A DNA stretch of 36,140 nucleotides from Thermus sp. LT1-2-5 (lineage in GTDB: Bacteria; Deinococcota; Deinococci; Deinococcales; Thermaceae): assembly GCF_040363165.1 (NCBI RefSeq), contig NZ_BSRG01000008.1, positions 1 to 36,140 on the forward strand, written 5' to 3'. Positions within the stretch are counted from its first letter, which is position 1; every line of letters starts with the position of its first letter. A program made the position numbers and the translations under genes. Below the pieces are notes generated by a model, which was given only the letters and a program-made list of their open reading frames with translations, made no database searches and was not told the DNA's origin. This document shows, in pieces, positions 1 through 7,550 of this stretch.

Positions 1-2
1 TG

Positions 3-101
3 GTGGAGCTGGGGGGCAGGTGGTTCGTCCTCAACCTGGCTCCCCATCACGAGACCGCGGCGCGCCTCCTGGGGGCCGGGCGATATTACCTGCTGGAGTG
101 A
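3..101 (+). CDS. C-terminal fragment of an unidentified protein (gene starts before the window)
   Basis: Reading from base 3, an open frame of 32 codons ends with TGA at 99-101. Almost every codon ends in G or C, as in the confirmed genes here, and the translated end (…LLGAGRYYLLE) looks like an ordinary protein terminus. The two other + frames lack this codon pattern. The frame converges on the ABC permease gene and their ends overlap by 16 bases (86-101). I do not recognise the family and 32 residues are too few to assign a function. It could be chance, but third-position use makes a real gene more likely. Confidence 0.5.
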   Translation: MELGGRWFVLNLAPHHETAARLLGAGRYYLLE

Positions 102-1327
102 AGGGGGTGCGGAATGTGGGCTACCGCCACGGCGAAGACAAAGGCAAGGCCCACGCTCCAGGGGGCGAACACCGGGCTCACCCCGATGGCTTGCCCCACG
201 AAGCGGGCCATGAGAAGGCCTAACGCCACGCCCAAAACCCCCCCGCCCACGCTGAGGACCACGGACTCGGCGAGGAATTGGGCCAGGATGTCCTGGGGCC
301 GCGCTCCCAAGGCCTTGCGCACCCCGATCTCCCGGGTGCGCTCCGTGACGGAAACGAGCATGATGTTCATGATGCCGATCCCCCCCACCAGGAGGCTGAT
401 CCCCGCCACACCTCCCAAGAAGAGGGTCATGGCCAAGGTGGTCTGGTTCACGCTCTCCAGGGCGTCCTGCTGGTTGGTCACGGAGAAATCGTAGCTCTCC
501 GGATCCCAAAGCCCATGGCGCTCCGCCAGGAACTGGGTGAGGCGGGTTTGGAGGTCCCTCAGGCGGTCGCGCTCGGCCCCCTGAAGGTAGATGGCGTTCA
601 CCTTGGGGCCTCCCGCCTCCGGGCGGGCAAGGCGTTGCAAATAGGTGGAAAGGGGCACATACACCTGGTAGTTGGTGCTCACGAACCCCTGATCCCCCTT
701 GTCCGGCAACACCCCCACCACGGTGAAGGGTATGCCCTGGATGCGCAGGCGCTGGCCTAAGGGGTCTTCTCCCCCAAATAGGTCCTGGGCGATGCCGTAG
801 CCGATCACCGCCACCCGGCGCCGCGCCTCCACGTCCTCCCAGGTGAAGAAGCTTCCCCGCTCGGGAGAAGCGTTCCGCACCTGGGCGAAATCCGGCCAGG
901 TGCCCACCACCGTAGCCCTGAGGTTATTGGCCCCGAACTTGAGCTGGAAGTTGGCCTGGGCCACGGGGGCCACCCCTACCACCTCCCCGGCAAAAGCCTC
1001 CTGTATGGCGTAAGCGTCGGAAAGAGGCAAGGTGGCGGGGCCCCCAAAGCGCACCAACCCCCCGCCCGGCCCCCGCCCCCCTTGGGCGGGGCCCACGGTG
1101 AGGAGATTGGTGCCGAGGCCCTCCAATAGGGTGGAGATGCGCCGGGTGGTACCCTGGCCCACCATGGTGAGGGCCACCACCGCCGCCACGCCGATGACCA
1201 CCCCGAGGGCGGTGAGGGCGGAGCGCAAGGGATTGGCGGCCATGGCCCTGAAGGCCACGCGGGCCACCTCCCAGGGGGAAAGCCCCACCCAGCCCCGAAG
1301 CGCCTTGCGGGACTGTGTCTCGCTCAT
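86..1327 (-). CDS. MacB/FtsX-type ABC transporter permease, C-terminus replaced
   Basis: A 413-residue inner-membrane permease of the MacB type. It has a cytoplasmic N-terminus, a first membrane helix at about residues 36-56, a large periplasmic (MacB_PCD-like) domain to about 295, and three more helices near 297-325, 345-375 and 387-403. The TM2 segment carries the family pattern GGIGIMNIMLVSVTERTREIG. It should work with the ATPase (next gene upstream, ATGA overlap at 1324-1327) and the fusion protein to export a substrate across the envelope. Oddity: MacB proteins normally continue after TM4 with a cytoplasmic tail like YPARRAA-LDPIEALR(Y)E. Here TM4 runs into only about ten unrelated residues and a stop at 86-88. 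No other frame restores the tail, so this looks like a deletion or rearrangement joint near base 120, not a point frameshift. The substrate is unknown. Confidence 0.88.
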   Translation of the reverse strand: MSETQSRKALRGWVGLSPWEVARVAFRAMAANPLRSALTALGVVIGVAAVVALTMVGQGTTRRISTLLEGLGTNLLTVGPAQGGRGPGGGLVRFGGPATLPLSDAYAIQEAFAGEVVGVAPVAQANFQLKFGANNLRATVVGTWPDFAQVRNASPERGSFFTWEDVEARRRVAVIGYGIAQDLFGGEDPLGQRLRIQGIPFTVVGVLPDKGDQGFVSTNYQVYVPLSTYLQRLARPEAGGPKVNAIYLQGAERDRLRDLQTRLTQFLAERHGLWDPESYDFSVTNQQDALESVNQTTLAMTLFLGGVAGISLLVGGIGIMNIMLVSVTERTREIGVRKALGARPQDILAQFLAESVVLSVGGGVLGVALGLLMARFVGQAIGVSPVFAPWSVGLAFVFAVAVAHIPHPLHSSR

Positions 1328-2013
1328 CCTGCCCTCCTTTCGTCGGCCACAATCTCCCCATCCCGCACCCGGACAACCCTTTGGGTCTTCTCCGCCACCG
1401 TGGGCTCGTGGGTGACCAGGATGACCGTGGTGCCTTCCCGGTTGAGCTCCTGGAAAAGGGCGAGGATCTCCTCCCCCGTCTTGGTGTCCAAAGCCCCCGT
1501 GGGCTCGTCGGCAAGAAGAAGGGGTGGCCTCAAGGCCAAGGCCCGGGCGATGGCCACCCGCTGCCTTTGGCCCCCGGAAAGCTGGTTGGGGAGGCTATGG
1601 GCCTTGTCCAAGAGGCCCACCCGCTCCAAGAGCTCTAGAGCCCTGCGCCGCCTTTCCCTCGGGGGGATGCCGGCGTAGGCCATGGGCACCTCCACGTTTT
1701 CCAAGGCGGTGAGGCGGGGCAGGAGGAAGAAAGCCTGGAAGACAAAGCCGACAAAGCGGTTCCTCAGGTAAGCCCGCTCGGTTTCCGAGAGGTCTTGGGT
1801 GGGCCTCCCCAAAAGGCGGTACTCCCCCTCCGTGGGCCGGTCCAGAAGGCCCAGGATGTGGAGAAGGGTGCTCTTGCCGCTGCCTGAAGGCCCCATGATG
1901 GCGAGCATCTCTCCCTCCCCCACCCCTAGGTCCACCCCCTTAAGGGCGGGGAAGGCCACCTCCCCCATGCGGTAGACCTTCTTCACCCCCTTGAGCTCTA
2001 GGAGCATCCTCAC
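1324..2013 (-). CDS. ABC transporter ATPase, MacB/LolD type
   Basis: A 229-residue ATPase that powers the adjacent permease. Walker A is GPSGSGKST at residues 41-49, the Q-loop Gln is about 93, the signature LSGGQ is at 145-149, Walker B LLLADE at 165-170, the D-loop follows, and the switch His is 202. This motif set and length are typical of MacB/LolD ATPases (MacB_like group), here as a separate subunit and not fused to the permease as in E. coli MacB. The GTG at 2013 overlaps the upstream stop as GTGA. An ATG at 2007 is the alternative start. It lies in the exporter operon with 4-bp overlaps on both sides, so expression is probably translationally coupled. Confidence 0.95.
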   Translation of the reverse strand: MRMLLELKGVKKVYRMGEVAFPALKGVDLGVGEGEMLAIMGPSGSGKSTLLHILGLLDRPTEGEYRLLGRPTQDLSETERAYLRNRFVGFVFQAFFLLPRLTALENVEVPMAYAGIPPRERRRRALELLERVGLLDKAHSLPNQLSGGQRQRVAIARALALRPPLLLADEPTGALDTKTGEEILALFQELNREGTTVILVTHEPTVAEKTQRVVRVRDGEIVADERRAG

Positions 2014-3302
2014 CTCCCGGGGCCCATCAGGGGCAGTGGGCCTGAGGGACCCCCTTGCCGCTGCGTACCAGAGCTACCTGGGCCTCTCCTAGGTAAAACC
2101 ACCTGGTCGCCCTCCTTCAAGCCCTCCAGGACCGCCACCCGGGTGCTGTCCTCCAGGCCCAAGGTGACGTTTACCCTTTCCGTGGAGCCATCCTCCCGAA
2201 GGAGGGTGACGTAGGCCCGGCCCCTCACCCGCTCCACCGCCCGCTTGGGAATTACAAGCGCATCCTTGAGCTCCTGCACCAGGATCTCCCCATCGGCGCT
2301 CATCCCGGGGCGAAGGCGGGGGTCAAAGGGAAGGCTCACGGTGACCTTGAACACGGGAATGTTGTTCACCACCTCCCCTTGGGGGCTGACGGCCTCCACC
2401 CGGCCCCGGAAGGTTTCCCCGGGGAGCCCCTCGAGGCTCACCTCCACGGGAAGGCCTACCTTCACCTGGGCGATCTCCGTCTCGTCCACCTCCAGGACAA
2501 GGCGGTAGCGGGAAAGGTCCCCTAGGGTGAGGAGGGTGGCGGTGGGCCCCACCTGGGCCCCGGGACTTGCCGCCACGGAAAGGACCACCCCGCTAAAGGG
2601 GGCCCGCACCCGGGTCCTTTCCAGGTTAGCCTCGGCTTCCGCCAGGGCGAGGCGGGCCTGGGCCAAGGCGGCCTCCTGGGAGCGGAGGTCGGCCCGTAGC
2701 TGGGCCTCCCGCAGGGCCAAGGCTTCCCGCTGCGCCTTCAGGCTCGCCTCGGCGTTTTCCAGGGAGCGCTTGGCGTTTTCATAGGCGGTTTCCGCCTCCA
2801 AGAGGGCTTGGCGGCTCGCACCCCCCGCCTGGTAGAGGAGGCGGGTGGCCTCGAGGTTCCGCTGGGCGGTGGCCAGGCTGGCTTGGGCGTTGGCGTAGGC
2901 TACCTCCGCGCCCTTCAGGGAAGCCCGGAGGGAGGCGAGGGCGCTTTCCCCTTGGGCCTTGGCGTTGGCCAAAGCCGCCTCGGCCTTGGCCAGATCGGAC
3001 CGCGCACTCTCCAAGGTCTGTTGGAAGGGGGTAGGGTCTAGCTCGGCCACAACCTGGCCCTTTTCCACCCGGGTGCCCTCCTCCACCACGGAGCGGAGCA
3101 GGCCTTGCACCTCGGGGCGGACCTCGAGGCTCTGCCAAGGGGCCAGGCTTCCCGAGCCGGAGACCGTCACCCGGATCTCTCCCCGGGCCACGGTGTAAAC
3201 CTCAGGGGCCTCCACCGTCGGAACCGCCTTTTTGGGGCGGAGGAGGAAGTACCCCAAAACCCCCAAAACCACCGCCACCAAAAGGAAGAGCCAGCGCCTC
3301 AT
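2010..3302 (-). CDS. Membrane fusion protein (HlyD/MacA type) of tripartite ABC exporter
   Basis: A 430-residue periplasmic adaptor. One N-terminal membrane anchor lies at about residues 4-22. It is followed by the first half of a lipoyl-like barrel (VEEGTRVEKGQVVAELDP, about 73-90), a very long Ala/Glu-rich coiled-coil hairpin (about 95-230), the second barrel half (RVRAPFSGVVLSV), then the beta-barrel and membrane-proximal regions. This domain order is that of MacA/HlyD family proteins, which bridge the inner-membrane ABC permease and a TolC tunnel. The coiled coil is longer than in E. coli MacA, which could suit a wide Thermus periplasm (inference). The ATG at 3302 overlaps the upstream stop as ATGA. 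The C-terminal 40 residues are Gly/Pro/Arg-rich and probably disordered. Confidence 0.92.
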   Translation of the reverse strand: MRRWLFLLVAVVLGVLGYFLLRPKKAVPTVEAPEVYTVARGEIRVTVSGSGSLAPWQSLEVRPEVQGLLRSVVEEGTRVEKGQVVAELDPTPFQQTLESARSDLAKAEAALANAKAQGESALASLRASLKGAEVAYANAQASLATAQRNLEATRLLYQAGGASRQALLEAETAYENAKRSLENAEASLKAQREALALREAQLRADLRSQEAALAQARLALAEAEANLERTRVRAPFSGVVLSVAASPGAQVGPTATLLTLGDLSRYRLVLEVDETEIAQVKVGLPVEVSLEGLPGETFRGRVEAVSPQGEVVNNIPVFKVTVSLPFDPRLRPGMSADGEILVQELKDALVIPKRAVERVRGRAYVTLLREDGSTERVNVTLGLEDSTRVAVLEGLKEGDQVVLPRRGPGSSGTQRQGGPSGPLPLMGPGR

Positions 3303-4333
3303 CGCCCCACCTCCTCCCCAAAGCCCACCAGGTCCCTACCCGCCGCCACGCTCAAGGCAGCCAAGGACCGCCAGTAGGCGTTCTGGGCCACCAAAAGGTC
3401 ATGGCGGGCCTGGGCCAAGTTGGCCTCCTCCTGCTCCAGCTCCAACCGGCTTATGGTCCCCGCCTGGAAGGCGCGGCGGGCCACCTCAAAGGTCCGCTCT
3501 TGGTTGGCGAGGGCTTCCCGGGCAGTGAGAACCTGACTCCAAGCGGCCTGGGTCTGGGCATAGGCCGACTCCAGAGCGGAGAGAGCCTGCGCCCGGGCGT
3601 TATCCAAGGCTTTCTGAGCGTTGTCCCGGCTAGCCTTGGCCTTCTCCAGGGTGAGGCGAGGGGTGTAGTCGTTGTCGGCGAGGCGCACCTGGAGCTCGGC
3701 GAGCTCCAGGGCCTGCCGGGCCTGAACCAGGCTCACCAGCCGGGCCTCGAGCCCCTCCCGCAAGGCGCCCAGGTCCACCTCCAGGATCTTAGGCTCGGGC
3801 AAGGAGGTAAGCCTCGGCTCCCCCGGCAAGGAAGCTCCTAAGGCCGCCTCCAGGGCCTTGAGGAGGGCGGGCCGCTGGGCCTTGGCGTTTTGGAGGGCGA
3901 TCTCCGCGCTCCTTAGGGCCGCCTCCGCCTTGGCCACGTCCAGGTCCGTGGCGTTGCCCGTTTGGCGCCGGGCCTGGGCCACCTGGAGGTTCCGCTCAGC
4001 CAAAACCCGGTTGACCTTTAGAACCTCGTCGTTGGACTGGGCCTCCAGGAGGGCAGTATAGGCGGAAAGAAGGGTCTGAAGGAGGCTAAGGCGGCTTGCC
4101 GCCACCTGGACCTCCGCCAAGGCCAAGGCTTGCCTGGCCTGGGTGAGGGGGAGGATGAGCGTGCTGGGATCGGCCTCCAGGGCCCTTAGCTCCACCTGAG
4201 CGCTTTCCCAGGCCAAAAGGGCGTTCTGGTAGGTAGGGTTTTGCCCCAGGGCCCGTTGCCAGGCCTCTTGAAAGCTTAGGCTCTGGGCCAAGGCTAAACT
4301 TCCCAGGAAAAATCCCGCCAGGATCCGCTTCAT
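3299..4333 (-). CDS. TolC-like helical protein lacking the beta-barrel hairpins
   Basis: A 344-residue exported protein with a signal peptide at residues 1-17 (cleavage after the LALAQ region). It shows the TolC-family double repeat: long Ala-rich amphipathic helices, with characteristic segments at about 104-140 and 272-312 (…QAGTISRLELEQEEANL…). In TolC each repeat inserts a two-strand hairpin that builds the outer-membrane barrel. Here those places hold only short linkers, at about 54-63 (DPSTLILPL) and 221-229 (NDYTPRLTL). The protein is therefore 80-100 residues shorter than its upstream neighbour and predicted all-helical. It overlaps both neighbours by 4 bp. It may form a periplasmic tunnel segment that pairs with the complete TolC. 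The family is clear; the role is inferred. Confidence 0.85.
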   Translation of the reverse strand: MKRILAGFFLGSLALAQSLSFQEAWQRALGQNPTYQNALLAWESAQVELRALEADPSTLILPLTQARQALALAEVQVAASRLSLLQTLLSAYTALLEAQSNDEVLKVNRVLAERNLQVAQARRQTGNATDLDVAKAEAALRSAEIALQNAKAQRPALLKALEAALGASLPGEPRLTSLPEPKILEVDLGALREGLEARLVSLVQARQALELAELQVRLADNDYTPRLTLEKAKASRDNAQKALDNARAQALSALESAYAQTQAAWSQVLTAREALANQERTFEVARRAFQAGTISRLELEQEEANLAQARHDLLVAQNAYWRSLAALSVAAGRDLVGFGEEVGR

Positions 4334-5592
4334 TCCGCACCTCCCACAAGGCTTTCTCCCATGGCGTCCAACAGAGCGTAATAGGCCTGGAGGAAGGCCG
4401 CCTTAGCCCCCTCGAGGGTGCGGCGGGCTTGAAGGAGGCCCACCTCCGCCTGCATAACCTCCAGAATGGTTCCCGTGCCCGCTTGCAGGCGCCCTTTGGC
4501 CACTTCCCAGGAGTTCTCCGCAGCCCTTAGGGCCTTGCTCGCCACCTCCACCTGAGCCTGGGCCTGCTGAAGGGCCTGGTGCTTGGCGCGAAGGTCCAGC
4601 TCCGCGGCCCGCTCGGCGCTCTTTAGGGCAAGCTGAGCCTGGGCCAAGGCCTTCTCCTTGAGGGAAAGCTGGGCGTCCTGTCCCGGGCTAAGGAGGGGTA
4701 GACTCGCCTGAACCTGGAAGGACACTCCTCCTGCTCCTTGGCCCAGGAAGGCGTACTGACCCCCGTAGCTGAGGGTCCCCGCCTTCAGGTTGAGCCCCAG
4801 GGTAAAGGCAGCGGCCCCCTCCTGGGCGGTGAGGCCTAAGGTCACCTCGGGGAAGAACCGGTCCCGCCGGGCCTGCGCCAAGGCCTCCTCCGCCTCCGCC
4901 ACCGCAAGCCGCGCCTTAAGCACATCCGGCCGCCGATCTCTCCGGGCCAAAGCCGCCTCGAGGGCGGGCACCTCCGTGGGCAAGGGGAGCGGGACCAGCT
5001 CCACCTCCTGGCCCAAGGTGCCCCTTAGCCGAGCCTGGGCCAGGCTGAAGGCAAGCTCCGCCCTCAGGGCCTCCGCCTGGGCTTCCGCCAGGTTTCCCTC
5101 CGCCTCCAAGAGGTCCTGAAAAGTGGCCTGGCCCTTCTCCCGCTGGTCCCGCACCGCTTGAAGCTGGGCCTCCCGCCACGCCAGGCGCTTTTGCGCTAGC
5201 TCCCGGTCAAGGGCCGCCAGGTAGGCGTCCAGGTACTGGGTTAGGGCGGTCTGGAAAAGGGCGTTTTCCTGGGAAAGGAGGTCCGCAAGCGCCTGCCTAT
5301 AAGCGATTTCCGCATTCCTGAGCGCCTCCTGACCCTGCCCCCAAGGCAGCGCTAGACTCCCCCCCAGACCCAGGGCCAGGCTCTCCTGCCCCAAGGGGCT
5401 TCGGCTATAGCTCCCCTGGGGAAAGAGGGTGGGGGCAAGCCCCTTCTGCGCGGCCTCCCAGCTGGCCTCGGCCTGAGCCCTTTGCAGGAGAAGGGCCTGG
5501 TAACCCGGGCTTTCCCGCACCCGAGCCCTCAGGTCCACCCCTTGGGCTAGGGCAGACAGGAGGATAAACACCATCCATACCCTGGGCTTCAT
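4330..5592 (-). CDS. TolC-family outer membrane efflux protein
   Basis: A 420-residue outer-membrane channel protein. The signal peptide covers residues 1-17 (MKPRVWMVFILLSALAQG). Two repeats of long helices each contain a beta-hairpin segment with alternating Ser/Gly/Leu residues, at about 52-86 and 247-303. This is the usual design of TolC: 12-strand barrel plus periplasmic helical tunnel as a trimer. It would be the exit duct of the exporter encoded downstream. The ATG at 5592 lies 23 bases after the kinase stop. A separate promoter/operator is proposed directly upstream (see 5593-5630), with only six bases between the -10-like box and the ATG. Confidence 0.92.
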   Translation of the reverse strand: MKPRVWMVFILLSALAQGVDLRARVRESPGYQALLLQRAQAEASWEAAQKGLAPTLFPQGSYSRSPLGQESLALGLGGSLALPWGQGQEALRNAEIAYRQALADLLSQENALFQTALTQYLDAYLAALDRELAQKRLAWREAQLQAVRDQREKGQATFQDLLEAEGNLAEAQAEALRAELAFSLAQARLRGTLGQEVELVPLPLPTEVPALEAALARRDRRPDVLKARLAVAEAEEALAQARRDRFFPEVTLGLTAQEGAAAFTLGLNLKAGTLSYGGQYAFLGQGAGGVSFQVQASLPLLSPGQDAQLSLKEKALAQAQLALKSAERAAELDLRAKHQALQQAQAQVEVASKALRAAENSWEVAKGRLQAGTGTILEVMQAEVGLLQARRTLEGAKAAFLQAYYALLDAMGESLVGGAE

Positions 5593-5630
5593 GGCCTAAA
5601 GCTAGCCCCTTCCGGTTAGCCTTGGGTTAG
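5593..5630 (-). promoter_or_regulatory. Proposed internal promoter with direct-repeat operator for the exporter genes
   Basis: On the minus strand the order is CTAAC, 6 bases, CTAAC, 10 bases, TAGCTT (-10-like), 6 bases, then the tolC ATG. The two CTAAC units have an 11-bp period. They overlap the kinase stop codon and the place where a -35 box would be. Spacing is the same as at the response regulator's own promoter. Direct repeats with an 11-bp period about 10 bp before the -10 are typical of OmpR/PhoB-family class II activation. The -10 match is weak, which fits an activated promoter. Confidence 0.6.
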
Positions 5631-6818
5631 GGGGAGGGCCAAGCGGGCCACGAGGCCAGAGGGGACGTTGGGCAGGAGCTCCAGCCTCCCCCCGTGGGCC
5701 TCCGCCACCTTCTTGGCCACGGATAGGCCAAGGCCTTCCCCGGGGGCCCTCGAGGCCCTAAAGAAGGGGCGGCCCGCCTCCCGCAGGGCCTCCTCCGGCA
5801 TCCCCGGGCCCTGGTCCACGACGGACAAGAGGGCCTCCTGGCCCGCCACGGCCAAGGCCAGGCGCACCCCCTTCCCCTCCCCGTGCAGGAAGGCGTTTTG
5901 CAGGAGGTTCCTCAGGGCCTGGGCCAGGAGGAGGGCATCGCCCCGGAAGGGAAGGCTTTCCGGACCTTGGTAGGGCACGCCGAAGGCCTCCGCCTCCCTT
6001 CGGGCCAGCTCGGCCAGGTCCAGGTCCGCCCGCTCCACCCGCCCCTCCCGGGCCAGGAGCAAAAGGGCCTCCACCAGGCGCTTCATGCGGAGAAGCTCCT
6101 CCTTGGCGGCAGAAAGGGCCTCTTCCCGGGAAAGATACCCCTTCTCCGCCGCCTCCACCTGGGCCAAGGCCGCCGCCACCGGGGTCCTCAGCTCGTGGGC
6201 GGCGTCGCGGGTGAAGCGCCGCTCCCTCTCCCAAAAGGCCTCGAGGCGCTCCAGCATGTGGTTGAAAGCCTCGGCCAAAGCCCTAAGCTCCCCCCCACCC
6301 TCCGGGGGCACGCGCAGGGAGAGGTCCGTGGAGTCCGCCACCCTTCGCGCCACCTCCGTGAGGCGGGAAAGGGGCCTAAGGGCGGCTCCCGCCAGGCGCC
6401 CAGCGAGGAGGGCGAAGAGGAGGGTAAGCAGGCCCCCCACCCCAAACAGGGCCAGGCGGAAGCGGCTTAGGGCGAAGGCGGCCCCGGGGTCGTACCGGGC
6501 CACGCTTAAGGTGCCCCCCGGCACCTCCAGGACCAAGACCCGCCACCCCTCCCGCCAGTAGGCCCCCGGGGGAAGGTCGGCCAGCTCTGGGAAGTTGGCG
6601 CTTTGTTGCCTCACCTCCCCCTGCACCAAGCGGAAGGCGAACTCGCCCCTGGGGGGCCTTCGGCCCTCGGCCAGGGCCTCCACGTAAAAGAGGAGGGAGC
6701 GGTCCAGGTCCCCCTCTACCAGGCGCCGAAAGGCCACGTAGCTCAAGGCCCCCTGGAAGAGGAGGGCAAGCCCGATGGCCAGGGCGAGGAAAAGGGCCAG
6801 CCGGGTCCTAAGGCTCAT
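5616..6818 (-). CDS. Sensor histidine kinase (HAMP, HisKA, HATPase)
   Basis: A 400-residue membrane sensor kinase, partner of the response regulator just upstream. TM1 is at about residues 8-27, followed by a small periplasmic sensor region of about 95 residues (28-122) and TM2 at about 123-145. A HAMP linker follows, then a HisKA domain with the phospho-acceptor His208 in DAAHELRTP. The ATPase domain has an N-box (LRNLLQNAFLHG), G1 (DQGPGMP) and G2 (GEGLGLSVAKK). The ATG at 6818 gives MSLRTRL and overlaps the regulator gene by 11 bases; a TTG two codons earlier (6824) is possible. The short periplasmic domain has no metal-binding pattern that I can identify, so the signal is unknown. It may sense the exporter's substrate or envelope stress. 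Confidence 0.93.
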   Translation of the reverse strand: MSLRTRLALFLALAIGLALLFQGALSYVAFRRLVEGDLDRSLLFYVEALAEGRRPPRGEFAFRLVQGEVRQQSANFPELADLPPGAYWREGWRVLVLEVPGGTLSVARYDPGAAFALSRFRLALFGVGGLLTLLFALLAGRLAGAALRPLSRLTEVARRVADSTDLSLRVPPEGGGELRALAEAFNHMLERLEAFWERERRFTRDAAHELRTPVAAALAQVEAAEKGYLSREEALSAAKEELLRMKRLVEALLLLAREGRVERADLDLAELARREAEAFGVPYQGPESLPFRGDALLLAQALRNLLQNAFLHGEGKGVRLALAVAGQEALLSVVDQGPGMPEEALREAGRPFFRASRAPGEGLGLSVAKKVAEAHGGRLELLPNVPSGLVARLALPLTQG

Positions 6819-7467
6819 CCCCAAGCCGATACCCCCCGGGCACGGTGCGCACCACCTGGGGATAGAGCTTCTGCTGCAGGTAGTGCACGTACACCTTCAC
6901 CGCCCCCACCTTCTCCCCGTCCCCGAAGACCTTCTCCGCCACCTCCTCCGGGGCGAAGACCCGCTCCGGGTGGAGGAGGAAAAGCTCCAAGAGGGCAAAC
7001 TCCTTGAGGGAGAGGTCCACCCGCCTGCCCCCCACGTAGACCGCCCGCGCCGCCAGGTCCACCTCTAAAGCCCCCAGGCGCACCCGGCTTTCCTTCACCT
7101 CCGAGGCCCGGCGCAGGAGGGCCCGCACCCGGGCCAAAAGCTCCTCCAGGTGAAAGGGCTTCACCAGGTAGTCGTCCCCGCCCAGGTCCAGGCCCAAGAC
7201 GCGGTCTTCCAGGGCGTCCCGGGCCGTGAGGAAGAGGATGGGCCCCTTGTAACCCGCCTCCCGCGCCTCCTGGGCGAAGCGGAAGCCCCCGTCGGGGTCC
7301 TCGGGGAGGCGGACGTCCAGGACCAGGAGGTCGGGCTCCAGCTCCAAGAAGGCCTCCCGGGCCGCCTCGAGGCCCTCCACCCAGCGCACCCCGTACCCCT
7401 GGGCGGCCAAGGCCCCCGCCACCGCCCGGCCCAGGCGGGGCTCGTCCTCCAAGAGGAGCACCTGCAC
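6808..7467 (-). CDS. OmpR/PhoB-family response regulator
   Basis: A 219-residue DNA-binding response regulator. The receiver domain has the acidic pair at residues 7-9, phospho-acceptor Asp51 (LLVLDVRLP), Thr81 and Lys103. A winged-helix OmpR-type domain follows from about 125, ending VRTVPGGYRLG. It is the first gene of the exporter operon. The GTG at 7467 sits six bases after a -10-like CATACT, so the mRNA is probably leaderless. Upstream lies a dyad of TAAC half-sites (7490-7527), the likely binding site of this protein, implying autoregulation. Confidence 0.95.
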   Translation of the reverse strand: MQVLLLEDEPRLGRAVAGALAAQGYGVRWVEGLEAAREAFLELEPDLLVLDVRLPEDPDGGFRFAQEAREAGYKGPILFLTARDALEDRVLGLDLGGDDYLVKPFHLEELLARVRALLRRASEVKESRVRLGALEVDLAARAVYVGGRRVDLSLKEFALLELFLLHPERVFAPEEVAEKVFGDGEKVGAVKVYVHYLQQKLYPQVVRTVPGGYRLGDEP

Positions 7468-7489
7468 GCCCTCAGTATGCGCCAGGCGG

Positions 7490-7527
7490 GTTAGCCGGGG
7501 GTTATGGCCCCTTAACGCCCGCCTAAC
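7490..7527. promoter_or_regulatory. Divergent operator: four TAAC half-sites in exact dyad symmetry
   Basis: Read on the + strand, GTTA occurs at 7490-7493 and 7501-7504, and TAAC at 7513-7516 and 7524-7527. Each pair has an 11-bp period and the whole array is symmetric about 7508.5. On the minus strand this gives ATAAC-N6-CTAAC-N10-CATACT-N6-GTG (response regulator). On the + strand it gives TTAAC-N6-CTAAC-N10-TACCCT-N7-GTG (ApbE-like gene). The arrangement fits two dimers of an OmpR/PhoB-family regulator, each replacing the -35 element of one divergent promoter. Confidence 0.65.
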
Positions 7528-7537
7528 CGCCCTCCCC

Positions 7538-7543
7538 TACCCT
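7538..7543 (+). promoter_or_regulatory. -10 box of the ApbE/DUF2271/PepSY operon
   Basis: TACCCT lies ten bases after the last CTAAC half-site and seven bases before the GTG at 7551. No ribosome binding site fits before this GTG, which agrees with a leaderless transcript. The box keeps the most conserved -10 positions (T1, A2, T6) and is otherwise weak. Confidence 0.5.
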
Positions 7544-7550
7544 TTGGGGC

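Noticed and set aside
86-130. Simple frameshift as the cause of the short permease tail
   Set aside because: None of the other minus frames up to base 1 encodes the conserved MacB tail, so a single-base error cannot restore it.
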